Of a stretch of 64,000 nucleotides of DNA, positions 1 through 6,628 are shown piece by piece. Numbering within the stretch: the first letter of the stretch is position 1; each line of letters opens with the position of its first letter. The stretch spans positions 15,057 to 79,056 of the forward strand of contig CBFGTI010000005.1 in the NCBI GenBank assembly GCA_965651695.1, in the 5' to 3' direction. A program made the position numbers and the translations under genes. This stretch comes from Imperialibacter sp965651695 (lineage in GTDB: Bacteria > Bacteroidota > Bacteroidia > Cytophagales > Cyclobacteriaceae). Below the pieces are notes generated by a model. It did not search any database, was not told the DNA's origin, and was given only the letters and a program-made list of their open reading frames with translations.

Positions 1-1007
1 TATCGTATTTTACCGGCGAAGAAAACATCTATGCTTTTTTAATCACGCGGAGCAAATACAAGGTTTTCACGCTAAGAAAAGAAAAAGACTTCGCGAGAAA
101 TGTAACCGGTCTGAGAAATAGCATCAAATACCGCCAGGCAGAGGCTTTTGAAAGCATTGCCGGCAAACTCTACAGGCAACTGATGCCTCAGCTGCCGGCC
201 AGCGTTTTGTCGGTTATTGTACTGCCCGACGGCCAGATTGGAAGCATACCTTTCGAATCGCTGGTTGTGAAAAAAGAGAACAGTGGAAAGACTAAATTCC
301 TAATCGAAGAGCTGTCGGTTTCATACGACTATTCGGCCACACTTTTAGCAGAACGGATCGCAAGCAGTGAATCAGCAAGCGGCAACGGCATTTTGCTATC
401 GGCACCCATTACCTTCGCTTCCAACGACACCCCGATGCAAAACCTGCCCGCCACCGAAAAGGAGGTGCAGGAGATTAAGTTTCTGTTTGCGGGTTCGCCG
501 CAGGAGGCAACGCTGGCACTCAGTGCTTCGGCATCGGAAAAGCTGGCCAAATCGGACCAACTGCGTCGCTACAAGTACCTCCATTTTGCCACACACGGAA
601 TGGTGGACCAATCGAAGCCTGAGCTGTCAAAAATATTTCTTGCACCTGATGATGACGAAGACGGGAGTTTGTATTCCGGCGAGATATACGGGCTGCAAAT
701 CAACGCAGATCTGGTGAACCTCTCGGCATGCGAAACAGGCCTAGGCAAGGTAAGTAAAGGTGAGGGCATAATCGGGCTTAGCAGGGCATTGATGTATGCA
801 GGTGCCAAAAACCTGGTGGTTTCGCTATGGCAGGTAGCCGATGCCTCCACCGCCGACCTGATGATTGAATTTTACAGGCAGCACCTCTTTCATAGCAACA
901 ACAACCTCTTTGCTGATGATCTGCGCAAAGCGAAGCTTAGCCTGCTGCAAAGTGACCAATACAGCGACCCCTACTACTGGGCACCCTTTATTCTGGTGGG
1001 GATGTGA
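1..1007 (+). CDS. CHAT-domain protein, 3' part (5' end outside window)
   Basis: The reading frame is open to the window edge (codons in phase with position 3), so only the C-terminal part of the gene is present. The visible protein is a CHAT domain, a caspase-like clan CD peptidase fold usually found behind TPR repeats. The catalytic pair is visible: histidine in FATHG (codon 594-596) and cysteine in SACETG (codon 729-731). The segment just before the ATG at 183 (AFLITRSKYKVFTL, encoded from about 33) is typical CHAT sequence, so 183 is not the real start. The protein ends shortly after the CHAT motif DPYYWAPFILVG, with no C-terminal membrane segment, unlike the second CHAT protein at 43107-46013. 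Substrate and role are unknown. No partner gene can be assigned because upstream sequence is missing. Confidence 0.85.
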   Translation, partial: SYFTGEENIYAFLITRSKYKVFTLRKEKDFARNVTGLRNSIKYRQAEAFESIAGKLYRQLMPQLPASVLSVIVLPDGQIGSIPFESLVVKKENSGKTKFLIEELSVSYDYSATLLAERIASSESASGNGILLSAPITFASNDTPMQNLPATEKEVQEIKFLFAGSPQEATLALSASASEKLAKSDQLRRYKYLHFATHGMVDQSKPELSKIFLAPDDDEDGSLYSGEIYGLQINADLVNLSACETGLGKVSKGEGIIGLSRALMYAGAKNLVVSLWQVADASTADLMIEFYRQHLFHSNNNLFADDLRKAKLSLLQSDQYSDPYYWAPFILVGM

Positions 1008-1060
1008 GGAGTTTTTAGTTCTGAGTTTTTAGTTTGTTGAGTAACGGAACCCTGTCTCCG

Positions 1061-1099
1061 ACGAAATGTGCAGTGGACAGCGGTTCGTCGACTGTAGAC
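1061..1099. repeat. Dispersed intergenic repeat, copy 1
   Basis: This copy begins ACGAAATGTGCAGTGGACAG and continues to GTCGACTGTAGAC. It is nearly identical to 1192-1231, about 130 bases downstream. Parts of the same sequence recur at 36505-36533, near 62335 and 63755-63865. The internal GGACAG and CTGT parts can pair in a hairpin. Confidence 0.6.
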
Positions 1100-1191
1100 T
1101 GCTTAACCACCCGCTGACAGGGTGAAAAACCACTGTCTGGGGCTTTGCGGGTACCCCAGCGTCCCGTTCCGGTTCAGCGAGCTCCTTCTTC

Positions 1192-1231
1192 AACGAAATG
1201 TGCAGTGGACAGCGGTCCGTCGACTGTGGAC
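1192..1231. repeat. Dispersed intergenic repeat, copy 2
   Basis: Second copy of the repeat at 1061-1099, starting AACGAAATGTGCAGTGGAC and ending GTCGACTGTGGAC. It differs from copy 1 at only a few positions. The stretch between the copies shows no coding signal. Confidence 0.6.
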
Positions 1232-1304
1232 TTAACTATCGACTTTTTCCCTACCCACACCCCATCGCTGGTCCAAACATCGTTGAATAGACAAACACGT
1301 TGAC

Positions 1305-1535
1305 ATGGACCAATTGAAGAGGAAGATAATTGCAAAAATAAATGAGCTGACTGATGAGCGGCTTTTGCGGGAAATAGAGCAACTTCTCCACGATAAAAAA
1401 GAAATGCAGGAGTTGGAAGCGTTTGTAGTTGAAAGCCGCATCGACGAAATAGAAGATGATGAGTTCGTCAACCGCGAGGAGGCGGAAAGGCTTGCTGCCA
1501 ACTCCCTTAAAACAAAAAGGGGCCCGAGGCTATAG
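1305..1535 (+). CDS. Small acidic hypothetical protein, antitoxin-like N-terminus
   Basis: A 76-residue, highly charged and probably helical protein. Its opening (KRKIIAKINELTDERLLREI) resembles small Bacteroidota proteins often found as the first gene of toxin-antitoxin pairs. No toxin gene follows: the next gene is convergent and encodes an outer-membrane barrel. The downstream half is strongly acidic (ESRIDEIEDDEF). The ATG at 1305 follows a repeat-rich gap of about 300 bases. It could be an orphan antitoxin or a short conserved hypothetical; the family link is an impression from sequence pattern only. Confidence 0.5.
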   Translation: MDQLKRKIIAKINELTDERLLREIEQLLHDKKEMQELEAFVVESRIDEIEDDEFVNREEAERLAANSLKTKRGPRL

Positions 1536-1579
1536 TTGCCCCGGCACCCCGGCTGAAGGTCCCTTCCTGTCTCGGTTCT

Positions 1580-2206
1580 TTAGTAGTTCATATTGTATGC
1601 CAGGAAAATCTGTCCCAGGCTGTTTTTGGAATTACCTAGAAAAAAACGCCCCTCAGCACTATCGGCAACCCTTCTCAATCCCAAGTTATACCTCACGCCG
1701 AGGCTCAGCTCTCCAAAATTGAGCCCGAAGTCACCCGCCAAGCCATAGTCGAAGGCGTTGAAGCTGCCCTTGTCGAGGTTGGTGTACTCGGGGCCGAAGT
1801 CGCCGCTTGCAGAAATAGAGGCATTCACCAGGTAGGAGATGTAAGGGCCCAGCCGCAGGTCGGCTGCATCGCCCAGCTTCCACACAGCCAGAATGGGTAC
1901 ATCCAGATAGTTCAGATTGAAGCGAAGTTCTCCGTTGTTGGCTGCCATGTCGTAGTCGGCACGGCCACCTTTTGTGTTAAATAAGAGTTCGGGCTGCACA
2001 CCAAACTGCTCGAAGGCATTAAGAAACTGCCCATAAACGCCCACGTGAAAGCCTGTGCGTGTGTAATCCTTGCTGGCCTCGTCGATAAACAGGTTGCTGA
2101 AGTTGATCCCGCCTTTTACGCCCGACCTTGCTGTTTGCGCTTCGGCAATACCGATGATACCTAGTGAAAATATTAAGAGTACTGATAATCGTTTTGTTGT
2201 TTCCAT
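1580..2206 (-). CDS. Porin-like outer-membrane beta-barrel protein
   Basis: The start at 2206 is chosen because METTKRLSVLLIFSLGIIGI begins a clean signal peptide ending AEAQ; an upstream in-frame extension of 40 residues has no such character. The 208-residue protein has the pattern of the small Bacteroidota OMP_b-brl_2 family: an opening VKGGINFSNL strand, alternating hydrophobic strands with tyrosine and glycine, a central YLDVPILAVWKL strand, and a final IFLAYNMNY strand with an aromatic C-terminus. It is expected in the outer membrane. No substrate can be read. It stands alone, convergent with the small gene at 1305-1535. Confidence 0.8.
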   Translation of the reverse strand: METTKRLSVLLIFSLGIIGIAEAQTARSGVKGGINFSNLFIDEASKDYTRTGFHVGVYGQFLNAFEQFGVQPELLFNTKGGRADYDMAANNGELRFNLNYLDVPILAVWKLGDAADLRLGPYISYLVNASISASGDFGPEYTNLDKGSFNAFDYGLAGDFGLNFGELSLGVRYNLGLRRVADSAEGRFFLGNSKNSLGQIFLAYNMNY

Positions 2207-2807
2207 AATCGTTCTGTTTTTAAAATGTAATAGCACAAGGAGACGGTTTACATTGAAGCACCGCACTTCTTCCTTTTTTTGGATTTGCCACGCCTGACAC
2301 AGATTGTGCAGGAGTTCCCACCCCACGACTCAGGTGCAATGACCGTCCCTTCTAGCCAACAGTAGAAACGAATACGATGCCAATGGCAAGGCGCCCGTGG
2401 GGCAGATACAGCTGTTTATACACTTCTCATCTCAAAAAAATAGGCCGGATGAGCTTTTGAGCGATAGAAGAGTGCCTTTTTGCGCGAAAGTGTGCCGCGG
2501 CAAAGCGAGCCGCAGCGGACTGCATGGCGCGGGGTGTATCCATGCCGACCCTCCCAGGCTTCCTTTCTGGGTGAGGATACTCCTGAAAAAGTGCTGCCCC
2601 GCCACGTTAAATACACAGATTTGTGGAAATTCCTCCACACCTGTCAACAACAAAGAGCTATTTTGGACGCTTTATTAAAAAATATTAACACGCTGTTATA
2701 CTGCAAGTTACAATCCATCAACCCATTTATTGACCAGAAGAAACTTATTGGAATGGATTTTTCTCATTAGCTCTCCGATTAAGGAATCAAAACAAAATCA
2801 ATTTGCC
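2207..2807. other. Intergenic gap of 600 bases without a convincing gene
   Basis: Several overlapping open frames exist here (for example 2397-2678 and 2480-2770), but they run on both strands, lack signal or domain patterns and compete with each other. The only recognisable element is the palindrome at 2622-2639. The region probably holds the promoters of the barrel gene and of the ytxH-csbD unit. Confidence 0.5.
2622..2639 (+). promoter_or_regulatory. Stress-regulon palindrome upstream of ytxH/csbD
   Basis: Perfect inverted repeat TGTGGA-N6-TCCACA, followed by CCTGTC. The same architecture is found in front of many other genes in this window (see 3451, 6540, 14180, 18638, 18662, 22499, 23275 and 23595). 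It lies about 170 bases before the YtxH start. Confidence 0.6.
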
Positions 2808-3104
2808 ATGAACACGAACATGAAAGTAATAGGAGGGATAATATTGGGAGTTGCCGTTGGATCTCTGGTAGGTCTGCTAACAGCCCCCAGCAGTGGGAAG
2901 AGTACCCGAAAGAAGATAGACGAAAGGTCTAACGAAATCAAGAAGGTAGTCGGAGATGCTGTCATGGACGCTGTTAGCCAGATCAAGAAATCGTACCAGA
3001 AAGTGATTAACGATGCATCTGAGGCTGCACAGCAGCAAAACAGAGAAATTGCCAACAGGGTCTCCGAAAAGACTAACAACGTTGTGGAAAGAGCCAGGTC
3101 ATAA
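2808..3104 (+). CDS. YtxH-domain protein
   Basis: The start at 2808 (MNTNMKVIGGIILGVAVGSL) puts a membrane or glycine-rich segment at the N-terminus, followed by LLTAPSSGKSTRKKI, the hallmark of YtxH proteins. The remaining two thirds is a charged helix (about residues 40-98) likely to form a coiled coil. The 98-residue length is normal for the family. YtxH proteins are small stress-associated membrane proteins of unknown biochemical role. csbD follows 29 bases downstream, so the two are probably cotranscribed. An upstream in-frame ATG at 2730 would add a non-family extension and was rejected. Confidence 0.85.
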   Translation: MNTNMKVIGGIILGVAVGSLVGLLTAPSSGKSTRKKIDERSNEIKKVVGDAVMDAVSQIKKSYQKVINDASEAAQQQNREIANRVSEKTNNVVERARS

Positions 3105-3133
3105 TACCCGAAACTCTGCAAAAAACGGCATTT

Positions 3134-3319
3134 ATGAATAAGCTTGAGGTAAAAGGCGACTGGAACAAGATTAGAGGTAAGCTGAAGCAGAAATATGCCA
3201 ACCTTACTGACGACGATCTTAAATATGAAGAAGGCAAAGAAGATGAATTAATCGGCCGTCTGCAGAAAAAAACCGGCAAAGCGAAAGAAGATATTAAAAG
3301 AGACATTGAAGATATATAA
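3134..3319 (+). CDS. CsbD-family stress protein
   Basis: This 61-residue protein matches the CsbD family: it opens LEVKGDWNKIRGKLKQKY and continues with LTDDDLKYEEGKEDEL and a final LQKKTGKAKEDI repeat. CsbD proteins are small, abundant, charged general-stress proteins (sigma-B dependent in Bacillus); their mechanism is unknown. It lies 29 bases after YtxH and is followed by a strong hairpin terminator at 3332-3375, so the ytxH-csbD unit ends here. The palindrome at 2622-2639 would regulate both. Confidence 0.9.
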   Translation: MNKLEVKGDWNKIRGKLKQKYANLTDDDLKYEEGKEDELIGRLQKKTGKAKEDIKRDIEDI

Positions 3320-3331
3320 CCCAGCTATGGT

Positions 3332-3375
3332 AGGTTGCGGGAAAGATTACTTTCTCGTAACCTCTTTTTCTTTTA
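3332..3375 (+). terminator. Rho-independent terminator after csbD
   Basis: Inverted arms AGGTTGCGGGAAAG and CTTTCTCGTAACCT around a short ATTA loop are followed by a T-rich tract (CTTTTTCTTTT). Confidence 0.8.
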
Positions 3376-3450
3376 ATACTCAACACTCAAGTTTCATGGT
3401 GCTGTATTCCCGGTACTGTGCAGTTAGCGGTGAAGCAATTATCCCGCTTG

Positions 3451-3468
3451 TGTAGAATTACCTCCCCA
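3451..3468 (+). promoter_or_regulatory. Stress-regulon palindrome upstream of the ArsC-like gene
   Basis: TGTAGA-N6-TCCCCA followed by ACCGTC. This is a near-palindromic member of the repeated motif, about 70 bases before the start at 3539. Confidence 0.55.
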
Positions 3469-3538
3469 ACCGTCTAACCGAAGCCATTTTGCAACTGTAA
3501 AAAACAGTGGCAGGTGGCTTTCTCTTTAAGTGAAAAAA

Positions 3539-3940
3539 ATGAAGAAAGAGGAGATAAAATTTATTTACAACAGTGATAAGCTCACCGACCGCAGGGCTCT
3601 TGGCTATGTAACCGCGCTTGACAAGCATGTGATTAACGAGTTTGATGTTACAAAAAATAGCCTTACGGAAACACAGCTGGCACAGTTAGCCGACAGGTTG
3701 AACGAACCTGTTGAAAGACTTATTGATACTTCGCATGAGAGGTATGGAAGTGAAGTGAAAGGAAAAGGATTATCTGATGAAGATATTCTGACCATCATCA
3801 TTAACGATTTCTCCATGTTGAAAACCCCCATTATCCAAATAGGAAACCAGGCATATGTACTGGCCTCCTCTTACGATACCAACAGGGTAGACATGGCGAT
3901 TGAGGGCGTGATGCTGGAACATGTAAGATCAAATAAGTAG
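3539..3940 (+). CDS. ArsC/Spx-like thioredoxin-fold protein lacking cysteine
   Basis: The layout is that of the ArsC/Spx/YffB family. It has an opening beta strand IKFIYNSDKLTDRRALGYV where ArsC has its CxxS loop, then a switch to VINEFDVTKNSLTETQLAQL, a middle helix region ending ERLIDTSHERYG, and the C-terminal KTPIIQIGNQAYVLASSYD, which matches the ArsC cis-Pro (TPI) region. The protein contains no cysteine at all; the catalytic position is serine/aspartate. It is therefore probably a binding or regulatory version rather than a reductase. The start at 3539 (ATG) is preferred over a GTG at 3530. A coiled-coil lipoprotein gene follows 24 bases downstream, probably in the same operon. Confidence 0.7.
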   Translation: MKKEEIKFIYNSDKLTDRRALGYVTALDKHVINEFDVTKNSLTETQLAQLADRLNEPVERLIDTSHERYGSEVKGKGLSDEDILTIIINDFSMLKTPIIQIGNQAYVLASSYDTNRVDMAIEGVMLEHVRSNK

Positions 3941-3964
3941 TGAACCAATAAAATAAAATCAAAT

Positions 3965-4450
3965 ATGAAATCAAGCAATAAATTATTCAAAGGCATAGCA
4001 ATGGCGTTTATGGCGCTGATGCTGGTAAACTGTAGCCAAAACAGAACGGCTGACTACGAGTCGTCGAGTGCTGACGACACGGAAATGAACGACCCCGCAA
4101 TGCAGACCAGCGCGAATTGGGAAGACGAGAGACGGGAGCTGAGGAAGGATCTGGAAAAAGTTTCTGACAAAATTGACAAGCAAATCGAGAAAATAGAAGA
4201 AAAAACTGCAGATGCCCCTGCAGACGTACAACAGCAGTGGAACGAAACGCTGGCCAGCTTAAGAGAAAAGCGGATGGAGCTAGACCAGGACATCGCTCAG
4301 CTCGACAACTCTACCGAGGACAATTGGGACTCTTTTAAAGCCGATGTAGAGCAAAGCTGGGATAACTTCGAAGCGGAAGTGGACAGGATCGGCGACCAGG
4401 TAGCGGATTCGTTTGACGATGCTGAAGACAATTTAGACGACAATAATTAA
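3965..4450 (+). CDS. Coiled-coil lipoprotein
   Basis: A lipoprotein signal is visible: MKSSNKLFKGIAMAFMALML, then VNCSQ with the lipidated cysteine at about residue 23. The mature part has an acidic linker (SSADDTEMNDP), then long charged heptad-like helices with regularly spaced hydrophobics (about residues 50-140, KDLEKVSDKIDKQIEKIEEK), and an acidic tail ending DDNN. It is probably anchored in a periplasmic membrane leaflet. The family is not recognised beyond a general resemblance to stress-induced coiled-coil lipoproteins that accompany CsbD and YtxH. It follows the ArsC-like gene by 24 bases and ends at a strong terminator. Confidence 0.8.
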   Translation: MKSSNKLFKGIAMAFMALMLVNCSQNRTADYESSSADDTEMNDPAMQTSANWEDERRELRKDLEKVSDKIDKQIEKIEEKTADAPADVQQQWNETLASLREKRMELDQDIAQLDNSTEDNWDSFKADVEQSWDNFEAEVDRIGDQVADSFDDAEDNLDDNN

Positions 4451-4488
4451 CACATCCCCCGGTTCAATCCGGTTAAAGGATGAGTAAC

Positions 4489-4520
4489 AAGGTGTTCCCG
4501 AATGGGGGCACCTTTTTTTT
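4489..4520 (+). terminator. Rho-independent terminator after the lipoprotein gene
   Basis: Arms GGTG..CCC and GGG..CACC around a GAAT loop are followed by eight T residues. Confidence 0.85.
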
Positions 4521-5010
4521 GTAGCGGGAAATAGCAGTATTTGAGCCTAAGCCTAAGGGAAGAGCGGATCAAACAGAGGGGCTTGGATTTCCGGGGATCT
4601 GCATCACACGCAGGACTGCAATACAGGAAATGCCCTCCTTCAATATGACTATACCAATTTAGCATGACACTCACGAGCCTTCAGGAACCTCAAGGCACAT
4701 CAAACACACCCATTCGGCAAGGCATCAGTACCTTCTGAAGGCCATAGAAGTATGCCAAAGCCAAACGTAGCCACAGATGAGCTCAGGCAATTCGGCGAAC
4801 ATAAGATCTTGAAGAACCGGGCTTACCGGCTTCGCAGCTTGATGGAGGGATAATACGAAGGGCGCTGGCTTTAAGGTCCGATTTCATACTGCCAATAAAA
4901 AACGAACTCCCCATCTTCAAATCGAACGATTGCACGCTCTTTTCGAAAATGAGGAGCCGATAGTTGAATGGCAGGCCCTTGCCTGTGGTGTTGTGCGTTA
5001 CAAGCTACGC
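4521..5010. other. Intergenic gap of about 490 bases
   Basis: No open frame here has a recognisable family, signal peptide or good codon pattern. A 33-codon frame at 4751-4852 (MPKPNVATDELRQFGEHKIL) looks vaguely coding but is isolated and short. It could be a decayed gene remnant, which I cannot establish. Confidence 0.4.
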
Positions 5011-5442
5011 CTAAGCAGCGTAGTCCATGTATGCTTCTTTTAGCTCCCTGTACAACAGAGAGGGCAGGTAATTGTAAAGGTCAATTTGCTGGTCGAGTAC
5101 GCTCAAGACGATGAGCGTGGCTCTCAATGCCTCGATTTCGGAGTGGAAAACGTGCTGTTTCTTCGACCTGTCCTCCTCCATAACTTTGAGTATGTATTGG
5201 TCGAGATGGTTAATTGAGGAGCTTTTTGCACGATGATGACGCCAGGCAGAAACAAATATAACCTGCAGCTCTGGTGAAAGGGTCTGCATAAGCTTATTTG
5301 CCTGGTCAATCATGAGTAGCTGATCCCTCATTACATGCAGTATCCGGCCAATTACCAACCGGGTCTGATGGGTCGAGTCGTAACATAACTTCGACTGAAT
5401 CTCGTCTACGATGTTTTGGTTTTGCTGTACGGTGGTATTCAT
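5011..5442 (-). CDS. DUF2267-like helical protein
   Basis: This 143-residue all-helical protein opens with VDEIQSKLCYDSTHQTRLVI and a following GRILHVMRDQL, then LSPELQVIFVSAW. That is the layout of DUF2267, which is found in stress-associated small proteins. The second half (EIEALRATLIVLSVLDQQID) is also helical and may be a second degenerate copy. No catalytic residues or signal peptide are visible, so it is probably cytosolic. It is transcribed alone, with a degenerate copy of the palindrome about 110 bases upstream (5551-5565). The family call is moderate: the match is pattern-level and the second half is less typical. Confidence 0.6.
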   Translation of the reverse strand: MNTTVQQNQNIVDEIQSKLCYDSTHQTRLVIGRILHVMRDQLLMIDQANKLMQTLSPELQVIFVSAWRHHRAKSSSINHLDQYILKVMEEDRSKKQHVFHSEIEALRATLIVLSVLDQQIDLYNYLPSLLYRELKEAYMDYAA

Positions 5443-5550
5443 AGCTGTGTTTCTTTTGAACTTTCTAATTCGAAAATTTGTACCAATTTTTTACGAGAAA
5501 TAAAAATCTGATTATCAGGCATTTAATTACAGTAACTTCATGCAGATGCG

Positions 5551-5565
5551 TGGGAAATTTCCACA
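5551..5565 (-). promoter_or_regulatory. Degenerate stress-regulon palindrome upstream of the DUF2267-like gene
   Basis: On the minus strand this reads TGTGGAAATTTCCCA, a shortened version (spacer of about 4) of the palindrome found at 2622 and elsewhere. It is the weakest member of the set. Confidence 0.35.
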
Positions 5566-5723
5566 TGTTGAGGAATTGCCGGGAAAATATTGCTGAACAT
5601 TTTAAGTGCAGAGATTTGGTGCGGAAAACCAGTATCTGCGCCCCAAAAGCAAAAAGAGCATTTCGAAAGCATCAGCGCACTTTCGAAATGCCCGTTACAC
5701 TATTAAGCCGGTGAAACGCCACG

Positions 5724-6422
5724 CTATTTGGTGGGCAGGTCTCCCCGTTTGGCTGCCTTTTTCATTTCATCGTTGGCATAAATTGCGATCTCCACACGCC
5801 TGTTTTCTCTTCTGCCTGTTTCCATGCTATTATCGGCCACAGGTTGTTCTTCCCCATACCCCACCGACGTAATTCGCTTGGGGTCTACCCCTTCCTGCAG
5901 CAGAAAGCGCTTCACCGCTTCGGCACGGCGCTCTGAAAGCTGCTGATTGTAGTCGGCCGGGCCGGTAGCATCGGTATGCCCTTCAATGAGAATCTCGGTA
6001 TCATCGTATTTTTGCAGCGTACCCGATAGCTCGGCCAGGTTGTCCTCGGTGGTCGCATTTACGGCATCAGAGTCTACAGCAAACAGCAATCCCGAATCGA
6101 AGGTGATTTTGATACCCTCACCTATCCTTTCCACCGTGGCATTTTCCAGGTCTCTGCTCAACTCCTCGGCCTGTTTGTCCATATGGCGGCCGATAAGTGC
6201 ACCGGCAGCTCCGCCCACGGTAGCGCCAATAATGGCACCAACGGCGGTGTTGTCCGACCGGCTGCCTATTACTCCCCCAATGGCAGCACCTGCGCCTGCC
6301 CCTATTCCAGCTCCTTTTTTGGTGCGTGAAGCGTTGCATCCTGGCAGCGAAAGCACCATGCCGGTAACAACGATCCACACAGGAAGCTGCTTAAACAAAA
6401 AAACCTTTATGTTTTTCATCAT
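5724..6422 (-). CDS. OmpA-family lipoprotein with glycine-zipper
   Basis: The signal peptide ends LSLPGC, a lipobox with cysteine at about residue 29. Residues 35-80 are a glycine zipper (GIGAGAGAAIGGVIG and VGAIIGATVGGAAGALIG). The C-terminal part (about 105-220) is an OmpA-like peptidoglycan-binding domain with the signature EILIEGHTDATGPADYNQQL, then LSERRAEAVKRFL and GYGEEQPVADN. Expected role: a periplasm-facing lipoprotein that spans or anchors the envelope to peptidoglycan. The start could equally be the second Met at 6419. A palindrome of the stress family (6540-6557) lies about 120 bases upstream. Confidence 0.9.
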   Translation of the reverse strand: MMKNIKVFLFKQLPVWIVVTGMVLSLPGCNASRTKKGAGIGAGAGAAIGGVIGSRSDNTAVGAIIGATVGGAAGALIGRHMDKQAEELSRDLENATVERIGEGIKITFDSGLLFAVDSDAVNATTEDNLAELSGTLQKYDDTEILIEGHTDATGPADYNQQLSERRAEAVKRFLLQEGVDPKRITSVGYGEEQPVADNSMETGRRENRRVEIAIYANDEMKKAAKRGDLPTK

Positions 6423-6539
6423 TTTCTACGTTTTGTTCTCCCCCATGCCCTCCAAAGAAAATGCCGCAGCTACCCGATACGTCGCGGATGCATTTTAGTA
6501 CCCGCTTAAAATGAATCTGCCGCCACTGCAACCACAGGG

Positions 6540-6557
6540 TGTAGACTTTTTTCCACA
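6540..6557 (-). promoter_or_regulatory. Stress-regulon palindrome upstream of the ompA-like gene
   Basis: TGTGGA-N6-TCTACA on the minus strand (TGTAGA-N6-TCCACA on plus), followed on the minus strand by CCCTG. Only the OmpA-like gene at 5724-6422 is transcribed away from it. Confidence 0.55.
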
Positions 6558-6628
6558 CCGCTCGGCTATGTGGAGCAGGCAATTATACAACTGGTGGATG
6601 TGGCATTGCCCGACCTGCATTGCCAATG

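Noticed and set aside
2397..2770. Overlapping open frames on both strands
   Set aside because: They compete with each other, carry no signal or domain, and contain the regulatory palindrome.
4447..4674. 75-residue minus-strand open frame
   Set aside because: It runs over the terminator at 4489-4520 and has no family pattern.
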